From Flavobacterium sp. UBA2787 (GTDB taxonomy: Bacteria; Bacteroidota; Bacteroidia; Flavobacteriales; Flavobacteriaceae), in the NCBI GenBank assembly GCA_002352205.1, contig DEHZ01000007.1, positions 1-44,852 of the forward strand: a DNA stretch of 44,852 bases, in the 5' to 3' direction. Numbering within the stretch: the stretch's first letter is position 1; every line of letters begins with the position of its first letter. The notes beneath the pieces were generated by a model, which saw only the letters and a list, made by a program, of their open reading frames with translations, was not told the DNA's origin and made no database searches. A program made the translations under genes and the position numbers. Shown piece by piece: positions 24,067 to 32,116 of this stretch.

Positions 24067-24537
24067 GCCACGGATAAAACTGATTTTAACAGATATAAAC
24101 AGATGATATGACAAATTTATTACACAAATCAATTACAGATGCAATTTTAAAAGCCTATTACAACGTATATAATGAATTAGGCTCCGGTTTTCTTGAGAAA
24201 GTATATCAAAATTCCATGTTTTTTGAATTAAAATCGTTTGGACTTAAAGTTGAAGCTCAAAAGCAAATTAAAGTCTATTTTAAAAACCAACTTGTTGGAG
24301 ATTTTTATTCAGATTTATTAATAGAAGACAAAGTAATTGTTGAGTTAAAAGCCACTGAGTTTCTCATGGATATTCACACAGCACAAATAATAAATTACTT
24401 AAAAGCAACACCCATTGAAGTAGGTATGTTATTAAATTTTGGAGAAGAACCGGAATTTAAAAGAGTGATTTACACAAATAATAGAAAAACGAGCATTTAA
24501 AATCAGCAATAATCCGTTCAATCCATATTATCCGTGG
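24061..24537 (+). mobile_element. Possible mobile unit: GxxExxY gene bounded by inverted repeats
   Basis: TTTTAAG-CCACGGATAA at 24061-24077 is matched on the other side by TTATCCGTGG-TTAAAA (24528-24543), an inverted repeat of about 16 bp with one indel. The unit interrupts the otherwise continuous bioF-bioD-bioA order. The left repeat overlaps the bioF stop codon. Mobility is an inference: no transposase is present and I see no target duplication. Confidence 0.45.
24108..24500 (+). CDS. GxxExxY protein (PD-(D/E)xK-like)
   Basis: 130 residues. The family-defining motif is intact as GFLEKVY at residues 27-33. Asp69 and the Glu79-Leu-Lys81 pair in DLLIEDKVIVELKA form a PD-(D/E)xK nuclease-like active site, and IHTAQIINYLKA follows as usual. 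Members of this family are scattered and poorly characterised; nuclease activity is suggested by fold only. It lies 41 nt after bioF and 171 nt before bioD on the same strand and is bordered by inverted repeats, so it is probably an insertion rather than a biotin gene. Confidence 0.92.
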   Translation: MTNLLHKSITDAILKAYYNVYNELGSGFLEKVYQNSMFFELKSFGLKVEAQKQIKVYFKNQLVGDFYSDLLIEDKVIVELKATEFLMDIHTAQIINYLKATPIEVGMLLNFGEEPEFKRVIYTNNRKTSI

Positions 24538-24621
24538 TTAAAAATAGAATGACATTATTTTAGTAGTCGTTGAAAAAAGGCGAGCTAAAAGCAGTATCAT
24601 ACTTATAATCTTTTCAAAAAT

Positions 24622-24664
24622 CCTTGCAAACTTTGCGTATTCTTTGCGAACTTTGCGGTTAAAC
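24622..24664 (+). repeat. TTTGCG triple word repeat upstream of bioD
   Basis: ACTTTGCGTATT, CTTTGCGAA and CTTTGCGGTTAA follow one another directly before bioD, preceded by CCTTGCAA. The final word carries the extra G and TTAA seen at the ends of related sequences. Confidence 0.6.
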
Positions 24665-24671
24665 AACTACC

Positions 24672-25292
24672 ATGAAATTATTCATCACCGGAATTGGAAC
24701 CGACGTAGGAAAAACAATCGCTTCCACCATCATCACAGAAGCCCTTGAAGCCGATTATTGGAAACCCGTTCAAGCCGGAGAATTAGATTTTTCAGATAAA
24801 GATAAAGTGCAATCACTCATCAGTAATTCAAAAACTAAAATTCACGAAAATAGTTATGCTCTGCAAACGCCTGCTAGTCCACATTATGCTGCAGCTTTGG
24901 ACGGAATTTCCATCGATATAAAAAAAATCACTGAACCTACAACTAAAAATCATTTGGTAATTGAAGGAGCAGGAGGCATTTTTGTGCCGTTAAACCAAAC
25001 AGAAACTGTGATGGATTTAATTCAACCCGATTACAAAGTAATAATCGTTTCCCGTCATTATTTGGGAAGCATAAACCACACATTGTTAACGATTGAAGCC
25101 CTTCAAAACAGAAAAATTTCCATTGCCGGAATTATTTTTTCCGGAGATGAAAACGAAGCCACAGAATCTATTATTCTATCCAAAACAGGAGTAACTTTTT
25201 TAGGAAGAATTGACAACGAACCCTATTTTGACCAAAATGTAATTTCCTATTACGCCGAAAAGTTTAAAGAAAACCTTCAAAACCTCGTCTAA
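24672..25292 (+). CDS. bioD: Dethiobiotin synthetase (BioD)
   Basis: 206 residues. It closes the ureido ring of 7,8-diaminopelargonic acid with CO2 and ATP to make dethiobiotin. The P-loop is GIGTDVGKT at 7-15, followed by the substrate lysine region YWKPVQAG, and EGAGGIFVPLN holds the Mg/ATP-binding glutamate. The length is slightly below the usual ~225 but nothing essential is missing. The bioA gene starts 42 nt downstream. Confidence 0.95.
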   Translation: MKLFITGIGTDVGKTIASTIITEALEADYWKPVQAGELDFSDKDKVQSLISNSKTKIHENSYALQTPASPHYAAALDGISIDIKKITEPTTKNHLVIEGAGGIFVPLNQTETVMDLIQPDYKVIIVSRHYLGSINHTLLTIEALQNRKISIAGIIFSGDENEATESIILSKTGVTFLGRIDNEPYFDQNVISYYAEKFKENLQNLV

Positions 25293-25331
25293 AAATCCAA
25301 CAATCCAACAATCGAACAATCCAAAAATCCC
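25293..25331 (+). repeat. AATCCAAC low-complexity spacer between bioD and bioA
   Basis: Successive imperfect copies of AATCCAAC (AATCCAACAATCCAACAATC and variants) fill the gap. It is a short tandem repeat of the kind that varies in copy number by slippage. Confidence 0.65.
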
Positions 25332-25334
25332 CTC

Positions 25335-26600
25335 ATGAACCTTTCTCAAAAAGACAAACTCTACAACTGGCATCCTTACACCCAACACCAAACCACCGGA
25401 CTTTTACCGGCAATTGTAAAAGGTGAAGGTGTTTATTTGTGGGATGAAAATGGAAAAGAATACATCGATGCCATTTCCAGTTGGTGGGTCAATCCTTTTG
25501 GGCATTCCAACCCGATTATTGCCGATGCGATTTATAAACAACTAACTACGTTAGAGCATGTTTTGTTTGGTGGTTTTACGAACAAACCCGCTGTAGAATT
25601 AGCAGAAAAATTGATTTCTATTTTACCATCCAACCAAAAAAAATTGTTTTATTCTGACAATGGTTCAACTGCGGTGGAAATTGCCATTAAAGCAGCTTTG
25701 CAATTTTTTTATAATAAAGGAGAAAAGCGTACCAAAATCATTGCTTTTGAAAACGGATTTCACGGTGATACGTTTGGAGCGATGGCAGCTAGTGGCATTA
25801 GTTTTTTTACGGAAGCTTTTCAAGGATCGATGTTGGAAGTGGTTCGGATTCCGATTCCAACATCAGAAAACAATAGTTTGACTTTATTGGAAAATTTACT
25901 GCAAACCAATGAATTTGCCGCGTTCATTTTTGAACCTCTTGTGCAAGGTGCTGCCGGAATGGTGATGTATGAACCACAAGAATTAGATAAACTGATTTCG
26001 CTTTGCAAAAAAAATGATGTTTTCACGATAGCTGACGAAGTCATGACCGGATTTGGTAAAACAGGAAAAACCTTTGCCTGCGATTATTTATCTGAGCAAC
26101 CCGATATGATGTGCTTATCAAAAGCCTTAACCGGAGGAACTATTCCAATGGCAGTGACGAGTTTTTCGCAACCAATTTTTGATGGATTTTTATCGGAAAA
26201 CGTAAACAAAGCCTTATTCCACGGACACACTTTTACCGGAAACCCAACCGGATGTGCAGCGGCTTTGGCAGCGATTGAGTTACTTTTTTCCGCAACAATG
26301 CAGGAAAATATTGTTCGGATTGAAGAGCAACATTTGCAATTTAAAAAACGAATTGAGCTTCTTCCAAATGTTGAAAATACACGAGTTTTAGGCATAATTT
26401 TAGCTTTTGAAATTAAAAGAGAAACTTCCGAAAGCTATTATGGTGATTTCAGAAATAAATTATATGCTTTTTTTATCGAAAACGGCATCATTCTTCGTCC
26501 GGTGGGCAACACAATTTACATTCTTCCACCTTATGTTACCACCAATGAACAATTGGAAATAATTTATAAAACCATTGAAAAAGCGTTGGAGATAGTGTAA
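25335..26600 (+). CDS. bioA: Adenosylmethionine-8-amino-7-oxononanoate aminotransferase (BioA)
   Basis: 421 residues, class III PLP aminotransferase. It transfers an amino group from S-adenosylmethionine to 7-keto-8-aminopelargonate. Signatures are the N-terminal WHPYTQHQ (substrate pocket), ISSWWVNPFGHSNP, FYSDNGSTAVEIA, ENGFHGDTFGAM, ADEVMTGFGKTG and the PLP lysine Lys263 in SKALTGGTIPM. The length is normal. The condensing-enzyme gene follows with only 2 nt between stop and TTG, indicating translational coupling. Confidence 0.96.
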   Translation: MNLSQKDKLYNWHPYTQHQTTGLLPAIVKGEGVYLWDENGKEYIDAISSWWVNPFGHSNPIIADAIYKQLTTLEHVLFGGFTNKPAVELAEKLISILPSNQKKLFYSDNGSTAVEIAIKAALQFFYNKGEKRTKIIAFENGFHGDTFGAMAASGISFFTEAFQGSMLEVVRIPIPTSENNSLTLLENLLQTNEFAAFIFEPLVQGAAGMVMYEPQELDKLISLCKKNDVFTIADEVMTGFGKTGKTFACDYLSEQPDMMCLSKALTGGTIPMAVTSFSQPIFDGFLSENVNKALFHGHTFTGNPTGCAAALAAIELLFSATMQENIVRIEEQHLQFKKRIELLPNVENTRVLGIILAFEIKRETSESYYGDFRNKLYAFFIENGIILRPVGNTIYILPPYVTTNEQLEIIYKTIEKALEIV

Positions 26601-26602
26601 AT

Positions 26603-27799
26603 TTGTATTTTATAAATTTCATTCAACTTTCTTTTTTGAACTCAAAAATTGCCATAACTTCTTTTGCTTCGGTTTCTCCTTTAGGAAATGATGCTGTTTC
26701 TGTGTGGGAAGCCTATCAATCGGAACAATCGTTAATCAAACCCAATCAGATAGGAACTTCTACTGTTTTTGCTTCTTCTTTATCGGAAGAAAATAAACAA
26801 AAAGTAGCTGCGTTGCGATTATCTGATTCAAAATATAAATTTTTAGACAATTCAGTATTGTTTGCCATTTTAACTTCGCGACAAGCTGTTGCAGTAGCCG
26901 AATGGAAATCGGAAGAAGTATTTGGAATAAACATTGGTTCTTCACGAGGAGCGACACAATTGTTTGAAAAACATCATGCCGAATTTTTATCCACCGGAAA
27001 AGCTCAAACGTTAGCTTCGCCAACCACCACATTGGGAAACATTTCCAGTTGGGTGGCTCAAGATTTGCAAAACAACGGTCCGGAAATTTCACATTCTATT
27101 ACATGTTCCACTGCTTTGCATGCGTTGCTTAACGGAATTGCTTGGCTTGGTTCGGGCATGGCTGATAAATTTTTAGTGGGTGGGAGTGAAGCTCCACTTA
27201 CGCCATTTACGATTGCTCAAATGCAAGCGTTAAAAATATATTCTTCGGCAGAAAGTTCAGATGCTTATCCTTGCAAAACCTTTGATTTTTCTAAAACAAA
27301 AAACACAATGGTTTTGGGAGAAGCCGCTGCCACAATTTGTTTAGAAAGCGGTGAAAACGAAAAAGCAATTGCTTATGTAGAAGGTTTTGGCTATGCTACT
27401 GAAAATTTAAAACATTCGATTTCCATTTCTGCTGAAGCAACTTGTTTTCAGAAATCGATGAAAATGGCTTTAGGGAAAATGAATCCGGAAGAAATTGATG
27501 TTATTGTGACGCATTCACCCGGAACGATTCAAGGCGATTTGAGCGAAATGAAAGCAATTGAAATTGTTTTTGGAAATTCAATTCCATTACTAACCAACAA
27601 CAAATGGAAAATCGGACACACGTTTGGAGCTTCCGGTATGTTGAGTGTGGAAATGGCTTTGTTGATGATGCAACACAATCAATTTATTCAAGTTCCTTTT
27701 TTGAAATCTCAGCAACAAATTCGTTCGTTGCGAAAAATCATGGTAAATGCGGTCGGTTTTGGAGGAAACGCGGTGAGTATTGTTTTGTGTAAGGCATAA
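26603..27799 (+). CDS. Beta-ketoacyl synthase (FabF-like), biotin-cluster member
   Basis: 398 residues. The condensing-enzyme triad is complete: Cys168 in ITCSTALHAL, His304 in VTHSPGT and His339 in KIGHTFGASGM. The Cys-His-His set is of the FabB/FabF kind, not the Cys-His-Asn set of FabH or BioZ. It probably extends an acyl-ACP chain. Its place at the end of a tightly spaced bio operon suggests a role in pimeloyl precursor supply, but that is inference. The start is TTG at 26603, with GGAG 11 nt upstream; a second in-frame TTG at 26636 gives NSKIAITSFASVSPLG and fits family N-termini better. It ends at a bidirectional terminator. Confidence 0.87.
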   Translation: MYFINFIQLSFLNSKIAITSFASVSPLGNDAVSVWEAYQSEQSLIKPNQIGTSTVFASSLSEENKQKVAALRLSDSKYKFLDNSVLFAILTSRQAVAVAEWKSEEVFGINIGSSRGATQLFEKHHAEFLSTGKAQTLASPTTTLGNISSWVAQDLQNNGPEISHSITCSTALHALLNGIAWLGSGMADKFLVGGSEAPLTPFTIAQMQALKIYSSAESSDAYPCKTFDFSKTKNTMVLGEAAATICLESGENEKAIAYVEGFGYATENLKHSISISAEATCFQKSMKMALGKMNPEEIDVIVTHSPGTIQGDLSEMKAIEIVFGNSIPLLTNNKWKIGHTFGASGMLSVEMALLMMQHNQFIQVPFLKSQQQIRSLRKIMVNAVGFGGNAVSIVLCKA

Positions 27800-27800
27800 A

Positions 27801-27827
27801 AAAATCCGCAGTGTTCTTGCGGATTTT
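27801..27827. terminator. Bidirectional terminator between convergent genes
   Basis: A perfect 10-bp stem (27801-27810 with 27818-27827) with a 7-nt loop, A-run before and T-run after. It ends the bio operon on + and the beta-helix gene on -. Confidence 0.88.
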
Positions 27828-27845
27828 GATAGTATTTTTATTTTC

Positions 27846-30800
27846 TTAGAAAACCAATTTTCTTGTCACGATTTCATCATTCTCCAATTTTATTTTTACA
27901 ATTAAAACTTGATTAGAAATGTTTAATTGATTTGAACTAAATGTATTTTGATTAATAGCTTCGTAGAAAGCAATCTCTTTTCCTGTTATATCAAAAACTG
28001 AAATTGCTTCAATTGAATTAGTAGGGGATTTAACTTCAATTGTTTTATTCGTTTTAATTACTTGCAGATTATTTTCAGCTAATGCTGGATTTTCAACACT
28101 TAATGTTTCGCTTGTAAATCGTAGTTCAAAACGGTCGTCAAATGTTCCGGGAGTGGCTTCAAAAGTAAAAGGAGCTACTTTTAAATCGTGGTATAATCCG
28201 GTTGTGTTATCAAATAAATACACATTTTGTTCTCCAAAAAATCCATCAACTTGTTCAATCGCAATGGACATTACACTCGAAATCGTACTTACATATCCAA
28301 TCGGAATAATTTCAGTTTCTTCAAATGGCAACGCTTTTCCTTGAATGGATAGTTTATTTTCATCCAAAATAGAATAAATGCTAACAAAATTTCCGCCGTT
28401 CGTATGTTTTCCGTCAAAACCATAATCTAATCCGTTCGTTGCATCGTTTAAATAACCTAACAAAGTTTCGTGATAAGCTCCATTATCATTAGAAATATTC
28501 AACCACAAACGATTTTTTTCTGTTGTTTCAGAAGCTATAGATGGTGAAGAAAATCTAAAAAATTGATTATTATCTTCAATTACTCGCATACTGTTGTTAA
28601 ATTGTGCTTGGTAGGTTCCGTTCGCTAAGTTACTTTTCACATTAATAAAAAATGCTTGTCCCGATGCTACTTTCCCTGTTGGAGCAACCGCACCTGTAAT
28701 GGCAGATCGAGATGTTTTTACACCACCCGTAAGGTTATATGAAGCGTAATCGTCAGCTGTGTAATTATACGCTTGGTTGCCCGTAATACTATTGCTGATT
28801 GCCGTATTGTGTGTCCATAAATAAATAGTTCCGTCAAAAATTGCACTGTTTGTTGGATCTAAAATAAATTTGTCAATGTCAATGGCAGACGGATAAGGAT
28901 TTCCAATCAAGTTATTCGTTTTAGTACCTTTTGATGCATCAACTGTAATAATTCCGTTATTGGCAGTACCGATAAAATGTCCTTCATAAACACCGTTAGT
29001 GGCGTTCGTTAAACTCCATCCGTTTGGAGCACGAACAATATATCCTTTCCCGGCTTGCATTACGTGATTTCCTCCGGAAAGCGTTGTCCAACTTCCAGCC
29101 ACAGGATTGTAGCTATGGTAACGTGACGGATTGGTGTTTGGCGATAATTGATTTAATTTCCATCCATCCACCGGTGACGACCAATAACTATAGTCTAAGG
29201 TTTTCATTGGTGTTGTGTTTCTGTACACTAAAATTTCACCGATGCTTTCACTTTCGTCTTCCACTTGCACTAAACTTCCGCTGTCTAAAATGGTTAAATT
29301 ACCGTCAACCTTTACATTTGTTTCAATTTTAAAGTAATTGTTTTCGGCAATAATTGCTTCTACATTTGCACTAATAAGCAATTCGCATGCAATTAGATTT
29401 CCATTAATTTCTGTGTTATAATCGCCGTTTAAAATAGCTTTTACATTTTCATCAGGTGTTCCATTGTTCCATGAAGTACCATTCCAAACCGTTGTAGTTC
29501 CGCATCGTTGAGCCATAAATTCATCGGCACCTATATCGGGAGTTGTTGTACTTCTTATTTCTTCATCAATATCAATGGTAACGTCTGTCAAAAATGTTCC
29601 TTTGTTGTCTAAATCAGGGTTTTCTTCCGTTAAATGCAAATCGGTTGAAGAAACGAAGTTTGGTATTAAATCTAACGAATTAGCATCTTGTTGTGTAGCC
29701 GATTTCCAATTAGCCAACGTTGATTGGTTAGAACTCAAGTAACCAATGTGTTGAACAGAATAATAGTTGTTGTAATCAATAACTGTGTATGCATTTCTAT
29801 TCACACCGGAATATAAAGCATAACGCGTTCCGGTAGTAGATGTGTTTCCTAAAATGTTATTTACTACACTAAATTGATTACCGGAATCAATACGCAAAGC
29901 AGCACTAATGTTGTTTTGATTGTTGTTCATCACAATTGTGTTGTGATACAGCTTTATACCTCTTCCGTTTCGCACATAAATACCATTTGCATTATTTGTG
30001 GTTGTTCCGTTTGTGGCAATATCACTGATGAAATTGTTGCTAATTTCTGTATTGGTGTTAGTTGAAGTTGAAATATTTACGTCAATTCCGCGAACAATTC
30101 CGCCACCACTATTTTTGATATTTCTGATGATATTTCTCGTAATTGTGGCATTGCTAGTACTGTTTCCTTGAATATACATCGCTGCTCCAATCATATTGTT
30201 GGAAGGATGTGAAAAATTTAAAATTTGATTTCCTACAATAGTATAATTCAATCCATTTAAAATATTCATTCCATAGATGTTTGAACTTCCGGTATTGAGG
30301 TGACGAATTCCATCGATTATATTATTTTCAATTCTAAAATCACTAACATTGTTGACGTAAATTCCCATATCCGGTTTTTGACTGTCTACCGTTGAAACCA
30401 TTCTGTTTCTACTAATCAAAAGGTTGGTAATTCGGTTGGAATTGGTGTTACTATTCACATGAACTCCTTGACGAATATTCACATATTCATTATTAATAAT
30501 TTGTGAATTGATATTATTAGCAGATGCTACACCATTTGATAAATCGGAGTTGCTTCCGTTTCCGCCTGAAAAAACACCACTTAACCATCTGCCGTCTTGA
30601 TTACGGTTGGAATTTCTTAAAACAGTATTTTTCAATGTTATATTTGTTGCTCCATTTGTTCCGTTACTGGCAATCCAAAAAACGGTTTGGCTTACATAAC
30701 TAACTGAATTGTTGTTTTGCAAGATTAAATTGCGAACATTCTGATCGTTAGTATTGTTTCCATTGATAATAATATTATCTCCACCGTTGATTTTTAAAAC

Positions 30801-31118
30801 CGCAGCAATACCTGTGTAGCTGTTTGGACTGTTGACAGAAATCGTTACATTTTTATTAACTGCCGGTTCAATCGTTACCGTATTGGTAGTGCTTGAACCT
30901 GCAAAGGAATTGATTGTAAGCGTGGAAGTATAACTTTCATTGTTCAACAATTTGAACACAACCGGACCACTCACACCATTTGTGTTTAGTCGATTAATAG
31001 CGTTTTGTAAATTGTTAAACGGACTGGCTTGTCCTGTGCCAATTTCATAGGTTCCGTTTAAAGCTTGAGCAAATGTGAAAAGAGGGAAAAAACAAACAAA
31101 AAATAAAATTTTTTTCAT
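27846..31118 (-). CDS. T9SS-secreted right-handed beta-helix protein with type C sorting domain
   Basis: 1090 residues. The signal peptide is MKKILFFVCFFPLFTFAQ. Residues about 60-520 are rich in short N/I/V/G-strand repeats (such as INGGDNIIINGNN and FRIENNIIDGIRH), typical of a parallel beta-helix of the NosD/pectate-lyase type. A WNGTSWNNGTP module begins near residue 543. It leads into the long flavobacterial type C region (YWSSPV, GKGYIVRAP, NLIGNPYPSAID, WTHNT, ASGQAFFI, MR, FFRFS, LLGYL, GKALPF, FELRFT) and the tail ends VTRKLVF. Such proteins are exported by T9SS and stay at the surface or are released. Polysaccharide binding or cleavage is possible, but catalytic residues are not evident. 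A very good promoter precedes it. Confidence 0.9.
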   Translation of the reverse strand: MKKILFFVCFFPLFTFAQALNGTYEIGTGQASPFNNLQNAINRLNTNGVSGPVVFKLLNNESYTSTLTINSFAGSSTTNTVTIEPAVNKNVTISVNSPNSYTGIAAVLKINGGDNIIINGNNTNDQNVRNLILQNNNSVSYVSQTVFWIASNGTNGATNITLKNTVLRNSNRNQDGRWLSGVFSGGNGSNSDLSNGVASANNINSQIINNEYVNIRQGVHVNSNTNSNRITNLLISRNRMVSTVDSQKPDMGIYVNNVSDFRIENNIIDGIRHLNTGSSNIYGMNILNGLNYTIVGNQILNFSHPSNNMIGAAMYIQGNSTSNATITRNIIRNIKNSGGGIVRGIDVNISTSTNTNTEISNNFISDIATNGTTTNNANGIYVRNGRGIKLYHNTIVMNNNQNNISAALRIDSGNQFSVVNNILGNTSTTGTRYALYSGVNRNAYTVIDYNNYYSVQHIGYLSSNQSTLANWKSATQQDANSLDLIPNFVSSTDLHLTEENPDLDNKGTFLTDVTIDIDEEIRSTTTPDIGADEFMAQRCGTTTVWNGTSWNNGTPDENVKAILNGDYNTEINGNLIACELLISANVEAIIAENNYFKIETNVKVDGNLTILDSGSLVQVEDESESIGEILVYRNTTPMKTLDYSYWSSPVDGWKLNQLSPNTNPSRYHSYNPVAGSWTTLSGGNHVMQAGKGYIVRAPNGWSLTNATNGVYEGHFIGTANNGIITVDASKGTKTNNLIGNPYPSAIDIDKFILDPTNSAIFDGTIYLWTHNTAISNSITGNQAYNYTADDYASYNLTGGVKTSRSAITGAVAPTGKVASGQAFFINVKSNLANGTYQAQFNNSMRVIEDNNQFFRFSSPSIASETTEKNRLWLNISNDNGAYHETLLGYLNDATNGLDYGFDGKHTNGGNFVSIYSILDENKLSIQGKALPFEETEIIPIGYVSTISSVMSIAIEQVDGFFGEQNVYLFDNTTGLYHDLKVAPFTFEATPGTFDDRFELRFTSETLSVENPALAENNLQVIKTNKTIEVKSPTNSIEAISVFDITGKEIAFYEAINQNTFSSNQLNISNQVLIVKIKLENDEIVTRKLVF

Positions 31119-31496
31119 AGCAGGTTAAATAATTTTTTAAGGGAGTAATCCTTTTTTGTACTAATTTTCGTTGTCAAAACTATTTCTTATAATTTATATA
31201 TCAAAATAAATAATCGACAAAGTGCTTAATTTTAACGTTTAAATGCAATATTTATCAATAAATGAAAGAAAAAACATATTAAAAAGGTTTTCATCTTTTT
31301 ATATTTACGGCAAAAGTACTGCTGTGGTTTTCGCTTTGAAACTAAATCTGCTGAATTGTAGGAGAAAACGATGAGTAACATCATTTAACAGTTTTGGTGT
31401 TGTACGTCGATAACCTTAACAAATTTTAACGAATAGCTTTATTTTGTTGGATTTTGGAGGGAAGATGGAAGTTGGAAGAAGAGTAGTTTTTGAAGT
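31119..31496. other. AT-rich gap upstream of the beta-helix gene
   Basis: 378 nt. It contains the promoter of the beta-helix gene (31175-31205) and a second minus-strand TACTTTTG at 31311-31318 without a -33 partner. I see no gene, repeat or terminator in the remainder. Confidence 0.6.
31175..31205 (-). promoter_or_regulatory. Promoter of the beta-helix T9SS gene
   Basis: Minus-strand TTTG (31202-31205) and TAGTTTTG (31175-31182) are separated by exactly 19 nt, the canonical Bacteroidota sigma-A spacing. The start codon is 57 nt downstream. Confidence 0.8.
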
Positions 31497-31976
31497 TTAA
31501 GATAAACGATTCAATTTTTTGGAAGTTTCATACACCCAATCACTTTCCCAACCTTTACGAAGTAATGTGTCGCAGAATTTTTTTCTTTTTTTGAGGATGT
31601 TTTTTTCAGTAATTGAGTCCCATGTTTTTTCGGCTAGTTCCGAAAATGTGCTTTCATATTCTTCTTCAGGAATTTCTTTTAAACCAATTCTAATCAAATA
31701 ATCAGAAAGGTTTCGTTGTTTCAATTCGCTTGAAATGCGTTTTTTTCCCCATTTTTTTTGGTGAAATTTACTAATGGAAAACAACTTAGCAAACCGTTCT
31801 TCATTCAGAAAATTATGATTAATTAAATGCACAATCACTTCGTCATGCTGGTTTTGAGGAACCGATAACGTATACAGTTTTTGAACCACTTCGGCATGGC
31901 AACGTTCCTGATAAGAGCAGTAGTATTCCATCTTTTGAACGATTTCTGAAAGTGAAGTAGCTGATTGTGAGTTCAA
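31497..31976 (-). CDS. recX: Regulatory protein RecX
   Basis: 159 residues, the usual RecX length. Three-helix repeat motifs are visible: the first with EYYCSYQERCHAEVVQKL, the second with HLINHNFLNEERFAKLF and KWGKKRISSELKQRNLS, the third with KKRKKFCDTLLRKGWESDWVYE. RecX binds RecA filaments and limits recombination. recA is not adjacent. The frame opens at TTG (31976); the ATG at 31931 (MEYYCSYQ) is an alternative and would remove 15 residues. It sits between two giant T9SS cargo genes and is divergent from the right-hand one. Confidence 0.92.
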   Translation of the reverse strand: MNSQSATSLSEIVQKMEYYCSYQERCHAEVVQKLYTLSVPQNQHDEVIVHLINHNFLNEERFAKLFSISKFHQKKWGKKRISSELKQRNLSDYLIRIGLKEIPEEEYESTFSELAEKTWDSITEKNILKKRKKFCDTLLRKGWESDWVYETSKKLNRLS

Positions 31977-32025
31977 TGATAGAAATTTAGTCGTTTTTTG
32001 TTAATAATTTAGTAACGCAAAGGTA

Positions 32026-32055
32026 TTGAAATTCTGCAATTTAGCTGTAAATTTG
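32026..32055 (+). promoter_or_regulatory. Promoter of the 1357-residue T9SS gene
   Basis: TTG at 32026-32028 and TAAATTTG at 32048-32055 (perfect -7) are 19 nt apart. The ATG is 62 nt downstream. Confidence 0.72.
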
Positions 32056-32116
32056 TACCCACCAAAAATTCAACTATAAAAGCCAAAAAAACTATAAAAA
32101 CTTATCATTTCCAAAA

